From Verrucomicrobiaceae bacterium (GTDB lineage: Bacteria; Verrucomicrobiota; Verrucomicrobiia; Verrucomicrobiales; Verrucomicrobiaceae), in the NCBI GenBank assembly GCA_027489965.1, contig JAIXZA010000004.1, positions 1 to 64,000 on the forward strand: a DNA stretch of 64,000 nucleotides. Direction: 5' to 3'. Under the pieces are notes generated by a model. The model had not been told where the DNA came from and ran no database searches. It worked only from the letters and a program-made list of their open reading frames with translations. A program made the translations under genes and the position numbers. This document shows positions 26,104 through 34,803 of the stretch, piece by piece; position 1 is the first letter of the stretch; the number at the start of each line of letters is the position of its first letter.

Positions 26104-28032
26104 GTGAGTTATCAGGTCTTCGCCCGCAAATATCGTCCTAAAACCTTTGCTGATGTTCTCGGCCAGGAGCATGTCGTCCGTACGCTAAGGAACGCCATCG
26201 CGCAGAATCGCTTGGCGCATGCCTATTTGTTCGTTGGTCCACGAGGCACAGGGAAAACGTCCACAGCCCGTATTTTTGCCATGGCACTGAACTGCCCCAA
26301 TGGCCCCAGCATTGAGTTTGACTACAACGACCCGATTTGCAAAGAGATCGCTGAGGGCAATAGCCTAGATGTGCTGGAAATCGACGGTGCCAGTAATAAT
26401 GGCGTGGATCAGGTCCGTGATCTACGTGAAAGCGTCAAATATGCGCCGTCCAAATGCCGCTATAAAATCTATTACATTGATGAGGTTCACATGCTCTCCA
26501 CAGCTGCATTCAACGCGCTGCTGAAGACGTTAGAAGAACCACCTCCTCACGTTAAATTCATCTTTGCCACCACCGAGGCCAACAAAATCCTCCCCACGAT
26601 CATCAGCCGCTGCCAGCGTTTTGACCTGCGCCGTATTCCACTGACGATCATCGCCAATCATCTCCTGCACATTGCCAAGATTGAAGGAGTGGATCTAGAT
26701 GAGAAAGCTGCCTTTGCCATTGGAAAAGGTGCCGACGGGGGCATGAGAGATGCCCAGTCCATGCTCGACCAGCTTGTGGCCTTCTGTGGTAACAAAATCC
26801 GCGAAGAAGATGTCCTGGAGATCTTTGGCTTCACCTCCGTGCAAACCGTCTCGGAGATGGCCTACCGCATCCTGGAAAGCAGCACCGTGGGAGCTCTTCA
26901 GCTCGTTCATGAGACGAGCGAAGCTGGCAAAGACCTTGGCAAATTGCTCACAGATCTCATTCAGCACTTCCGCACCCTTTTAGTCAGTCAAGCCGACCCT
27001 AAAGCTGGTGCCGAGGACCTTGAGCCTGATATAGCCGCTCAAGTGATTGAGCAAAGTCAGATGGCAAGCACCGAGCAGTTGCTGCGTGTCGTGGACGGCC
27101 TCGCTGAAGTCGATGCTCGCATGCGTTGGGCGACCAATAAGCGGCTGCATTTTGAGCTTGGTGTCATCCAAGCCGTACAAAATTACAATGAAGTCAGTCT
27201 GAGTGATGTGATCGAAGCTCTTGATGGCGGCGGCACTCTGCCCAAGCCCGCCGCCCGCGCGCCAAGCACCACAGCTCGTGTTCCCAGGCCAGCAACCGTT
27301 GAGCACGTAAGTTTGCCAGCAGTCGAAGCGGCTCCAGTGGATGCGCCCGCGGTAATGCCAGTCGTTCGCGAACCTGCCCCGATCGAGCCCAGCCAGGCTC
27401 CCGCACCTGTGGCGGTATCGCGGCCAGTGCTGCCTGTTGAAGAGGTCCGCCCAGCGCCAAAAGTCGAGGCACCCTCGCCAAAGCCAGAACCAAAGCCAGA
27501 ACCAGAGTTAATCCTTGCACCTGAGGTCGAAGCAGCGCCTGCTATCTCTGAAGAAGCCTTTTGGCCAGCCTTGCTTGAAATCGTTCAGGAACGCCGTGGG
27601 CTTATCTACAGTTGGGTGCAGCTAGGCACTGTCCTTTCTATTGCTAGAGGCACGGTCAAAGTTGGTTTTCCGACTACCGAAGCTCACGCCAAAGATAGTC
27701 TGAATCGCGATAATCAACGCAGCTTCCTTGAAGGTATCGCCACAGAATTGCTGGGCAGTCCGATCCGTTTCGAATTCTCACTTGACCCTTCTCTCAAGCC
27801 TCCAGCCGTCACAGAGCTTCACTTTGATCTAGGTGACTCCAGTCCACCGGTCAAGCCTGTCAAAGAAGCGCCCGCCGCCGCCCCAGTGGCCAAGGCTACT
27901 CCTGAACCTGCGGCAAAATCCGAGGAACCCGCGCCCCCAACTTCTGCCGAAATCAGTGAAGAATTCCAGAATGACCCCCTGATCAAAAGCGCCGTCGAGA
28001 AGTTTAAACTAAAGCTCGCAGCGAGGGCATAG
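26104..28032 (+). CDS. dnaX: DNA polymerase III subunit tau (DnaX)
   Basis: Clamp-loader ATPase of the replicative polymerase. The start is GTG at 26104, giving the canonical SYQVFARKYRPKTFADVLGQ opening. Walker A GPRGTGKT is at 45-52, Walker B YYIDEVHMLS, then the sensor FIFATTEANKI and SRCQRFDLRRI. A long Pro/Ala-rich linker (about 380-480) leads to a C-terminal polymerase-binding domain. 642 aa is tau length. The family's zinc module normally has four cysteines; only C64 and C79 remain. No A-rich slippery heptamer was found, so a gamma form by frameshifting is unlikely. Confidence 0.96.
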   Translation: MSYQVFARKYRPKTFADVLGQEHVVRTLRNAIAQNRLAHAYLFVGPRGTGKTSTARIFAMALNCPNGPSIEFDYNDPICKEIAEGNSLDVLEIDGASNNGVDQVRDLRESVKYAPSKCRYKIYYIDEVHMLSTAAFNALLKTLEEPPPHVKFIFATTEANKILPTIISRCQRFDLRRIPLTIIANHLLHIAKIEGVDLDEKAAFAIGKGADGGMRDAQSMLDQLVAFCGNKIREEDVLEIFGFTSVQTVSEMAYRILESSTVGALQLVHETSEAGKDLGKLLTDLIQHFRTLLVSQADPKAGAEDLEPDIAAQVIEQSQMASTEQLLRVVDGLAEVDARMRWATNKRLHFELGVIQAVQNYNEVSLSDVIEALDGGGTLPKPAARAPSTTARVPRPATVEHVSLPAVEAAPVDAPAVMPVVREPAPIEPSQAPAPVAVSRPVLPVEEVRPAPKVEAPSPKPEPKPEPELILAPEVEAAPAISEEAFWPALLEIVQERRGLIYSWVQLGTVLSIARGTVKVGFPTTEAHAKDSLNRDNQRSFLEGIATELLGSPIRFEFSLDPSLKPPAVTELHFDLGDSSPPVKPVKEAPAAAPVAKATPEPAAKSEEPAPPTSAEISEEFQNDPLIKSAVEKFKLKLAARA

Positions 28033-28063
28033 GCTGTGCTGGTCTTGTTGCTTATCAAAAAGG

Positions 28064-28084
28064 CTTGGAAGAGTTTGTTCCAAG
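28064..28084. terminator. Bidirectional terminator between dnaX and tRNA-Thr
   Basis: CTTGGAA (28064-28070) and TTCCAAG (28078-28084) form a perfect 7-bp stem with a 7-base loop. On the minus strand it is followed by CCTTTTT, a good intrinsic terminator for the tRNA. On the plus strand a weaker AGTCTTTT follows, serving dnaX. Confidence 0.6.
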
Positions 28085-28119
28085 AGTCTTTTACAGACAG
28101 GTGAACCATTGATCCTGAA

Positions 28120-28194
<75 letters not shown>

Positions 28195-28227
28195 GAGGTC
28201 GTCCGCTTGTTTTGAAAGCGGGGCGTG

Positions 28228-28255
28228 AGTATGTCTCTCTTGATTGAATTGGCAA
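28228..28255 (-). promoter_or_regulatory. Candidate tRNA-Thr promoter
   Basis: On the minus strand TTGCCA (28255-28250, 5 of 6 consensus) and CATACT (28233-28228, 4 of 6) are spaced by 16 bp, placing the start about 27 nt before the tRNA 5' end. Confidence 0.45.
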
Positions 28256-28274
28256 GTGCTGTTTGTGATCGATT

Positions 28275-29528
28275 TTAAGAAAGCAGTCTTTGCTCGATCC
28301 AACGGATGAGATCACTGGGTGACGGACGCGCAGCGATGCGGGCGGCGTATTTTTGGCAGGCTTGCTGAACGGTCGAGTCGCTGAGGAGATGATTCAGCGC
28401 TGCCGTGACCTTTTCCACGGTAAAGGTTCGTGGGCTCAGACTGAGACCGATACCGAGCTTTTCCAGGCGGTAAGCATTGTCTGGCTGATCGTGTGCCATG
28501 GCCATGATGAGCTGTGGAATGCCTGCGGCAATACCTTGGGAAAGGGTGCCGATGCCGCCATGATGCACAAAGGCCGCGGCTTGGGCGAGGAGTGTGGAAA
28601 AGGGAACGTATTCGACAGGAAGGACCGTTCCTGGTAGGTCGGGCGGTAGTTGATCCAACTTACGGGTGACAAAGACGGCTCGTTTACCCAGTTGAGTGAC
28701 GGCTTGGAGAGCTACCTCAAAGAAACGTTTGGCCTGGATGTTGGCGCTGCCTGGAGTGAAGACGATGGGCTTTTCTCCAGAGGCTAAAAAAGCGGCAAGT
28801 TCACGACTCAGGGGACGCTCTGTGGATAGGTCTTCAAGCGGGAAATCCCACTGCAAGGCAGGCTGAGGCCAGTCTGGCTGAGGCTGAGCAAACCATTCAG
28901 GGAAGAGGCAGAGGACGCCATCGGGTGAGTGAGCCCACTCCCACCAGAGGCTCTTTGGCGGTGCGACGTTGTACTTAGCGCACTGCACTTTCACAGCGGG
29001 TGCTGAAAAGCGATCTGCGGGGTTCGGCAGTCGGATGATCCAGCGTTTTAGCCAAAGCGGGAGTTTTCTAAAATGCTGCATTCCAGGAAACAGCAGGGGT
29101 GTTTCATGGGCACTGATCATCACGGCTGGCTGGAGATGCACATTGATGAGGGGGATGCCGAGCTTTTCACGCCCAAGTCTAGCCCCAAAGACGGTGCAAG
29201 GCGCGAGTAGTAGATCAAACTGATCGGCTGTGCCGTGGCGCGCATGAATTGGCTCAAAGAAGGTCGCCGTGCTTTCACCCGCAAACTCAAAAACCATCTT
29301 TGTGCCATGATAAAGCTGCCAAACGCGTGGGTCGGAAATGAAGCGGTCAAAGTCCTCTTGCTGCCCAAGTGGAATGACCTCTATGCCAGCAGACTTGGCG
29401 GTTTCTTCAAAAACACAGGACACGATCATGGTGACGCGATGCCCGCGCTCTTTGAGCATCCTCCCCAACCAGAGAAAAGGCAGCACATCACCGGCGCTGC
29501 CAAAGGGGAGAAGGGCTATGTGTGACAT
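28275..29528 (-). CDS. GT1-type (UGT/RhlB-like) glycosyltransferase
   Basis: A 417-aa GT-B fold glycosyltransferase that probably transfers a sugar from a nucleotide donor to a lipid or small acceptor. The N-terminal Rossmann start ALLPFGSAGDVLPFLWLGRMLKERGH, with the G-S-x-G-D acceptor loop, and the C-terminal donor site VEYVPFSTLLAQAAAFVHHGGIGT followed by AAGIPQLIMAMAHDQPDNA match the sterol/rhamnosyltransferase (MGT) group. ATG 29528 begins at the conserved fold; 37 in-frame codons upstream (to 29639) do not look like coding sequence. The start faces prmA divergently. The acceptor is not known. Confidence 0.88.
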   Translation of the reverse strand: MSHIALLPFGSAGDVLPFLWLGRMLKERGHRVTMIVSCVFEETAKSAGIEVIPLGQQEDFDRFISDPRVWQLYHGTKMVFEFAGESTATFFEPIHARHGTADQFDLLLAPCTVFGARLGREKLGIPLINVHLQPAVMISAHETPLLFPGMQHFRKLPLWLKRWIIRLPNPADRFSAPAVKVQCAKYNVAPPKSLWWEWAHSPDGVLCLFPEWFAQPQPDWPQPALQWDFPLEDLSTERPLSRELAAFLASGEKPIVFTPGSANIQAKRFFEVALQAVTQLGKRAVFVTRKLDQLPPDLPGTVLPVEYVPFSTLLAQAAAFVHHGGIGTLSQGIAAGIPQLIMAMAHDQPDNAYRLEKLGIGLSLSPRTFTVEKVTAALNHLLSDSTVQQACQKYAARIAARPSPSDLIRWIEQRLLS

Positions 29529-29602
29529 GGGGTAGGGGAGGTGATGGATGAAAGGACGGGAGGACTTGCTTGTCGCGTCTTTTTTACATTGGCGATTTTT
29601 TG

Positions 29603-30466
29603 ATGCTGTCCCATGATCTGGTGATGTACCTTTGGTCAAAATTGTCTTCAGAAAAATGGGCGGATGCTTGGGAAGAGCGATTCGCAGTCAATCCAGCGCT
29701 CAACCTCGTCATCACGACGGTGCCTGGCCGCAGTACGATCCGAGTGGAGATTTACACTGAGAAAAAGAAGGACGTCGTGGCTATCCAAAAAGAATGGGGC
29801 GGCACCGTGCGCGAGGTGAAGAATCAAAACTGGGCGGCTCTCTCCAAAGAACCGATGCCAGAGATTCAAGTGCGTGGAAAAATGGTCGTGTGCAGTGCGC
29901 GAACCCCTCAGGAGATCAAGAAGGCTAGGAAGGCCAATGAAGGCCGTGAGATCATCGCCATCCCCGCCGATATGGCCTTTGGCACTGGTCATCATGCGAC
30001 TACTTCAACGGTACTGAGGATGCTTGTCGATGCCGCCGAGCCTTTGGCTGGCAAACGCTGGACGATGGCTGATCTAGGCTGTGGCAGTGGTATCTTGGCC
30101 ATCGCGGCTTCAAAGCTAGGTGCGGCGAAAGTGTGGGGCTGTGACTTTGATCCGAAAGCCGTTTCAGTTTCCAAAGAAAACGCGGAGCGTAATGGCACTC
30201 CAAAGATTCGTTTTACCGAAGTGGACGTCCTAGAGTGGGAGCCGAAGGAGCAATGGGACATCGTCGCAGCGAACATCTTTAGCGACATTTTAGAGGTGGC
30301 CTTTCCCCAGATCGTCCGCTCGGTGAAGCCTGGCGGTGTGATCATGGCCTCAGGTATTTTAAAGAAGCAGGCAGCCTGTCTGGAAGTGGCGACAGCCAAC
30401 GGTGTGCGCTGGGACCGAATCGTCACGAAAGGCAAATGGGTGTCTGCCTGCGGCGTGCGTCTGTAA
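29603..30466 (+). CDS. prmA: Ribosomal protein L11 methyltransferase-like (PrmA)
   Basis: SAM-dependent lysine/N-terminal methyltransferase predicted to modify ribosomal protein L11. The N-terminal substrate-binding half is divergent. The C-terminal half is typical: IPADMAFGTGHHATT, the SAM loop MADLGCGSGILAIAASKLGA, GCDFDPKAV, and IVAANIFSDILEVAFPQI with the NI(F) motif. The product is 287 aa from ATG 29603; family members are about 290. TTG 29570, which has a purine-rich GGGAGG eight bases ahead, and ATG 29624 are alternatives, so the start is uncertain. It is divergent from the glycosyltransferase and followed 54 bases later by ksgA. Confidence 0.88.
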   Translation: MLSHDLVMYLWSKLSSEKWADAWEERFAVNPALNLVITTVPGRSTIRVEIYTEKKKDVVAIQKEWGGTVREVKNQNWAALSKEPMPEIQVRGKMVVCSARTPQEIKKARKANEGREIIAIPADMAFGTGHHATTSTVLRMLVDAAEPLAGKRWTMADLGCGSGILAIAASKLGAAKVWGCDFDPKAVSVSKENAERNGTPKIRFTEVDVLEWEPKEQWDIVAANIFSDILEVAFPQIVRSVKPGGVIMASGILKKQAACLEVATANGVRWDRIVTKGKWVSACGVRL

Positions 30467-30520
30467 CTCATGACACGATAACCTGATTGCTTTCTAGTCT
30501 GCTTCCATGCATCTGCTGAG

Positions 30521-31870
30521 ATGAAATTCACAGGCACTCCACATCGTCAAACACGAACCATCAGCGGGCAGCAGGTAGCACCACGCAAGAGCATGGGGCA
30601 AAACTTCCTGGTGGATGAATCGGTGGCACAGTGGATCGCCGATCAGATTCAGCCAGATGGCGCAGACTTTGTGGTGGAGCCTGGGCCTGGTTTAGGTGCC
30701 ATGACCAAGCACCTTGTTGGACGCGCTAAGCAGCTGGTGCTGATCGAAAAGGACAATGCACTGGCTCCCGAACTGGAGAAGCGCTTTGCCAAAGATTCTT
30801 CCGTGACCGTGCTGCATGAAGATGCCACAAGGATCGATGTCAGTGGCTGGTATCGCCATGGCGATGTTCGTGTGATTGGCAATCTCCCCTACTCGGTGGG
30901 AGGTGAGATCCTGAAGCATCTGCTGACACCACCAACTCCCGTCACCATGGCGGTTTTCATGCTGCAAAAAGAGGTCTGTATGCGATTGGCAGCCCGAGTC
31001 GGAGAGGATGGTTACGGTGGGCTCTCTGTGCTCATTCAGCGTGACTGGGATGTGGAACTGCTGCGCATCATTCCGCCTGAGGTTTTCCAACCAAAGCCCA
31101 AGGTCGACAGTGCCATCGTTCGCTTCACACCGCGTGATCCGAGTACACTGCCAGTTTGTGATCGCCGCATGTTTGAGCGACTCGTTAGGGCGGGTTTTAG
31201 TCAGCGCCGGAAACAGATGAAGAATCTTTTACCCGAGGCACCGGGTGGCTGGCAGGCCTTGGCGGATTCTTTGGGGAAATCGGTTGCGATGCGTGCTGAA
31301 GAGTTGTCCGTGGCAGAATGGGTACAGATTTCCCGTTGGTATGAGGGCCGCAAAGATCAGGACGCAGGCCAGAAATCGAGTGAGATGTTTGATGTCGTCA
31401 ATGAGCAGAATGAAGTCGTCGGCCAACTCACTCGTGGTGAAGTTCACGCCAAAGGTCTGCTGCACCGCGCAGTTCATGTGTTTGTGATCAATGCCAAGGG
31501 CATGGTCTACCTCCAGCGTCGTTCCCATTTGAAGGACGTGTCTCCGCTGAAGTGGGATAGCAGCGCGGCTGGGCATCTCGATGTCGGTGAAAGCTACGCT
31601 GATTGTGCCATCCGTGAGACCCGCGAAGAAGTCGGTATCGAGATCACCAGCACGGAGCTTGCAGCTCAGTTGCCAGCCGGAACTCACACGGATCATGAAT
31701 TCGTCGAGCTACACATCGCCCGTCACAATGGACCCATGAAGTGTTTCCCCGAAGAGATCGCTTACGGTGAGTGGTTCATGCCTGAAGTGATCAGTGAATG
31801 GGTTCAAGCTCGTCCACAAGACTTTGCCAAAGGCTTCATCAGCTGCTGGAAGGCCTGGACTCAGAAGTGA
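30521..31870 (+). CDS. rsmA: KsgA/RsmA 16S rRNA adenine dimethyltransferase fused to a Nudix hydrolase
   Basis: The N-terminal 275 or so residues are KsgA, which dimethylates A1518 and A1519 of 16S rRNA. The signatures are RKSMGQNFLVD, VVEPGPGLGAMT, the catalytic GNLPYS (N121-Y124), and a C-terminal helical domain with FVRAGFSQRRKQ-like FERLVRAGFSQRRKQMKN. The frame continues from Met289 into a Nudix domain of the Idi/YfcD type whose box, G351 to I373, matches GX5EX7REUXEEXGU exactly. At 449 aa this is far longer than KsgA alone (about 270). An internal start at 31385 could also yield the Nudix part by itself. Substrate of the Nudix half unknown. Confidence 0.93.
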   Translation: MKFTGTPHRQTRTISGQQVAPRKSMGQNFLVDESVAQWIADQIQPDGADFVVEPGPGLGAMTKHLVGRAKQLVLIEKDNALAPELEKRFAKDSSVTVLHEDATRIDVSGWYRHGDVRVIGNLPYSVGGEILKHLLTPPTPVTMAVFMLQKEVCMRLAARVGEDGYGGLSVLIQRDWDVELLRIIPPEVFQPKPKVDSAIVRFTPRDPSTLPVCDRRMFERLVRAGFSQRRKQMKNLLPEAPGGWQALADSLGKSVAMRAEELSVAEWVQISRWYEGRKDQDAGQKSSEMFDVVNEQNEVVGQLTRGEVHAKGLLHRAVHVFVINAKGMVYLQRRSHLKDVSPLKWDSSAAGHLDVGESYADCAIRETREEVGIEITSTELAAQLPAGTHTDHEFVELHIARHNGPMKCFPEEIAYGEWFMPEVISEWVQARPQDFAKGFISCWKAWTQK

Positions 31871-31873
31871 TGG

Positions 31874-32746
31874 CTAATGGGTCAGCGCGTAAAAAATGAT
31901 ATTGATGCCTAATGGATAGGCATACTTCTCTGAAAACTCGCGAAAGTACCAGGGATCCGTGCCTTCTTCCTCCCAGCCATCTCCCAGATCGGTGTTGTGA
32001 CAGATCATCATGATGATGCGTTTTTTGTCATCAAAGACAGCGCGGTAATGCGGTGTTTGGGCGTCATCTCTCTCATAAGTGATGCCTTGGGATCGGCCCT
32101 CAATGGCTGCATTGACGCTGGGGATCTGTGGTTTCACTTTCAGCGGAAAGACCATGTGAAATATTTCATGCTCTAAGGGTAATTCTTGAGCTTCCCGGTC
32201 TGGAAAGATCTGTTTAACTGCGGAATAAAAATTGTCCCATTGCTCTTCACCCCAGAAATCATCCACCATGATAAAGCCACCATTCATCATGTAATCGCGC
32301 ATGGTTTTGGCTTCTTGATCCGTGAGCGTGATGTGGCCGGGCTCGATCATGTAAATGAACGGGTAATGCCGCATTTGTTCTGGATCAATGTCCACCACGG
32401 CACCTTTAGGACTGACTTGCAGGGAGGTGAGTTGCTGTAGGCGATAACTGAAATTCAGGTCAGCGTCTGGATAGTCTGTTAGCCAATCTCCACCTCCGTA
32501 TCGTCTGCGACCAGACTTCTGTGAATTGTGGCGTAGGCGACAAAAGGTGAATAGGTCATTGGGCAATTCTTTGGAGACAGGCCATGTGGGGAAATCTAAG
32601 AACTGGCCATTTCTGCCTGCTTCTCGCGGGTCCTCTGGCATGCTGCCATCCTTGATGCCAAAGTTTGTTGGCGAAGATAGATCTGCTGCCATGGAGAATA
32701 GCCCAACTAGGCCAAGCGGGAGAAGGGCAGCACGGAGTTTGATCAT
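31874..32746 (-). CDS. Exported DUF4159-family protein
   Basis: A 290-aa exported protein (signal peptide RAALLPLGLVGLFSMAA) of the DUF4159 type: FTFCRLRHNSQ, GDWLTDYPDADLNFSYRLQQLT, HYPFIYMIEPGHITLTDQEA, YMMNGGFIMVDDFWGEEQW and the C-terminal YPLGINIIFYALTH. The fold resembles a flavodoxin/glutamine-amidotransferase-like sandwich. Members usually neighbour MoxR, DUF58 and TPR genes in gliding or envelope clusters; no such genes are visible here. Function unknown. It converges with the KsgA-Nudix gene, stops separated by three bases. Confidence 0.8.
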   Translation of the reverse strand: MIKLRAALLPLGLVGLFSMAADLSSPTNFGIKDGSMPEDPREAGRNGQFLDFPTWPVSKELPNDLFTFCRLRHNSQKSGRRRYGGGDWLTDYPDADLNFSYRLQQLTSLQVSPKGAVVDIDPEQMRHYPFIYMIEPGHITLTDQEAKTMRDYMMNGGFIMVDDFWGEEQWDNFYSAVKQIFPDREAQELPLEHEIFHMVFPLKVKPQIPSVNAAIEGRSQGITYERDDAQTPHYRAVFDDKKRIIMMICHNTDLGDGWEEEGTDPWYFREFSEKYAYPLGINIIFYALTH

Positions 32747-32970
32747 GGTACGAAGAATGCGCTGACTGGCTAGGTGTGGACAAGCTTAAACTTGGCCAGT
32801 TGGCTAATTCTAGCCTGACCTATCTATGATTTGGTTAGACGAGCTTCAGTTTCGCCCGTTTTCTTCCATTGATAGTTGAATAGACTAAGGATGTCAGAAG
32901 AAAGTAAGGTGATTCATCTCAATTCTGATAGCCGCCCCTGGTGCTTTTCTCAATTTAGATGAAAAGAGGG

Positions 32971-32999
32971 TTGCTGCATTTTATGATTTACCATAATTT
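32971..32999 (+). promoter_or_regulatory. Candidate promoter for pilin-like gene
   Basis: TTGCTG (32971-32976) and TAATTT (32994-32999) with a 17-bp spacer lie 21 bp before the ATG at 33020. Each hexamer matches 4 of 6 consensus bases. A GAGGAG stretch (33001-33006) falls near the predicted start site. Confidence 0.4.
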
Positions 33000-33019
33000 A
33001 GAGGAGTAATTGAGAATTT

Positions 33020-33430
33020 ATGAAAACCTGCAACACAGCACCCAAAACCAGCAAAGCTGGCTTCAGTCTCTTTGAGATGATGACCTTCGTGGCCATCCTT
33101 GGGATCATGATCAGTTTGGCTCTTCCTTTGTTTGGAAACACCAAAGAAGTGCAGCAGGCCGCAGCTAAACGTAATGCCCAGAATTTTTGCTCCTTGGCTA
33201 ATTCTGCCAGTGTGGCGGGATTCAATGTGACCGCAGGAACGACCAGCGTCGAAGTTGCCTTTAAGCGGATCGCGGATGGAGTGACGATTACCAAAGGCCC
33301 CTTGAAAGGTCGCACTTTCAAATTGCCGAACATTAACGAGCCTGAGATTAAAGCTGCCAGTGCCTATGCAAAGATTCGCAATAGCGAACTGATTTATCTG
33401 CCTTCAGAGCCTACCAAGCTCACATTCTAA
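33020..33430 (+). CDS. Type IV pilin-like (prepilin N-methylation motif) protein
   Basis: A 136-aa protein with a type III prepilin leader: a 13-residue hydrophilic, lysine-containing segment, then the cleavage site AG/FSLFEMMTFVAILGIMISLALPLF with Glu at position 5 of the mature chain, processed by PilD and inserted through the hydrophobic helix. The C-terminal globular part is short and lacks paired cysteines. It is likely a minor pilin/pseudopilin of a type II or IV system, or one of the many prepilin-like proteins of verrucomicrobia. It has its own candidate promoter. A pilT homologue lies at 42034-43086, but no other pilus genes are adjacent. Confidence 0.85.
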   Translation: MKTCNTAPKTSKAGFSLFEMMTFVAILGIMISLALPLFGNTKEVQQAAAKRNAQNFCSLANSASVAGFNVTAGTTSVEVAFKRIADGVTITKGPLKGRTFKLPNINEPEIKAASAYAKIRNSELIYLPSEPTKLTF

Positions 33431-33500
33431 GTTAGTCGTGGAGATGATCTTTACTTTGCCTTTGGCAGAAGGACAGTCCGCAGCCATGGTGAAGTGATCA

Positions 33501-34784
33501 ATGATCCAAAACGCAGCACTCTTTTTAGCCCTAAGGTACCTCCGGCCTCAACGGTCCTTTGTCTCAGTCATCAACCTCATCTCAGTTCTTGGGATCGCGG
33601 TTGGGGTGCTCATGATGATTGTGGTGCGTGCCGTGATGATGGGTTTTGAGGCAGATTTTCGGGATACTTTGATGGGAGCTACTCCCCACGTGCTTTTCAG
33701 CCAAGATTCAGGGGTCAAATCAAAGCCTTGGCCAGAGGCGCTGCAGGTGTTCAAGGCTACTGAGCAAGTTCAGTCAGCCACCGCTTATGCCGGCGGAATC
33801 TTGTATCTTTCAAACGGAGATCTTCAGACCTACACTCAAGTGTTTGGGATAAATTCAGCAGATGCGCCGAGTCACCTGCGAAAAATCAAGGCTCATTTAA
33901 TCGCAGGCTCTTTGGATTTAGTCGATGGCGGTATTGTACTCGTCGATCAGCAGGCGCAAGAATTGGGTTTGCTGGTCGGAGATGAGTTCAGCGTTTATGC
34001 TTCTCAAAATGTGAATGAGGCGGTCAGGCAATATGGTGATGCCAATGATCAGGATACGGAGGCGCAAAAAAAGGCGATCTTGGATAAGATCCGCCTGAAT
34101 CCGCAAAAGCTCAAACTCACAGGCATCTTGAAAAGTGAAACAGCTGGCTTTTTGAGCTACACGAGTCTGACGACAGCCCAGGCTCTGTTTCATTTAGGAG
34201 ATGGTGTGACTGGAATCGCTTTGGAACTTTCGGAACCAAAAAAGGCAGATCAAGTCGCCAAGGCACTGAGTGATTCATTACCTGGGTGGAAAGCCAAGCT
34301 GTGGTCGGACGATCAGAGTGCCAGACTGGCTGCAATGGGGAATGAGCAGACGATGATGCAATTTGTGCTTTCGATCATTGCTCTGGTGGCGGCTTTTTCA
34401 GTGATGAACACGACGATTACAATCACGATGCAGAAACGGCGTGAAATAGGTGTCATCGCTGCTCTAGGTGGGCGTCCTGGGCAGATCATCAATGTCTTTC
34501 TCCTTCAAGCTGTGATTGTCGGCGTGCTCGGCACGGGTCTTGGTCTGGTGGGTAGTCTGCTAGCCTTGTGGCTTAGAAATGATCTGCGTGATCTACTCAC
34601 CCTGATCGCTGGTGGGGAGGTCCATGCTGTGGACGGAGTTTTCCTTTCTTCGATACCTGCGTTTCTTCAGCCTTGGGATGTGGTCATGACCTGTAGCACA
34701 TCGATCCTGCTGTGCATCGTTGCAGGCTTTCTACCTGCTTGGGTGGCTGCTCGGGTGGATCCCGCTGTTGCTCTCAGGGATTGA
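33501..34784 (+). CDS. LolC/LolE-like ABC transporter permease
   Basis: A 427-aa inner-membrane permease of the FtsX/MacB-like lipoprotein-release type (LolC/E). The pattern is one N-terminal transmembrane helix (SVINLISVLGIAVGVLMMIVVRAVMMGFE), a large periplasmic domain (about 50-280), then three helices. These include MMQFVLSIIALVAAFSVMNTTITITMQKRREIGVIAALG, a typical coupling-helix sequence. It probably extracts lipoproteins for transport to the outer membrane together with an ATPase not in this window. A LolA-like carrier is encoded at 50522. ATG 33501 follows the pilin-like gene by 70 bases. Confidence 0.87.
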   Translation: MIQNAALFLALRYLRPQRSFVSVINLISVLGIAVGVLMMIVVRAVMMGFEADFRDTLMGATPHVLFSQDSGVKSKPWPEALQVFKATEQVQSATAYAGGILYLSNGDLQTYTQVFGINSADAPSHLRKIKAHLIAGSLDLVDGGIVLVDQQAQELGLLVGDEFSVYASQNVNEAVRQYGDANDQDTEAQKKAILDKIRLNPQKLKLTGILKSETAGFLSYTSLTTAQALFHLGDGVTGIALELSEPKKADQVAKALSDSLPGWKAKLWSDDQSARLAAMGNEQTMMQFVLSIIALVAAFSVMNTTITITMQKRREIGVIAALGGRPGQIINVFLLQAVIVGVLGTGLGLVGSLLALWLRNDLRDLLTLIAGGEVHAVDGVFLSSIPAFLQPWDVVMTCSTSILLCIVAGFLPAWVAARVDPAVALRD

Positions 34785-34803
34785 TGATCCTAGATCAGGG
34801 CGA

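Noticed and set aside
26104..28032. Programmed frameshift in dnaX giving gamma
   Set aside because: No run of six or more A, nor any A AAA AAG-type heptamer, in the gene.
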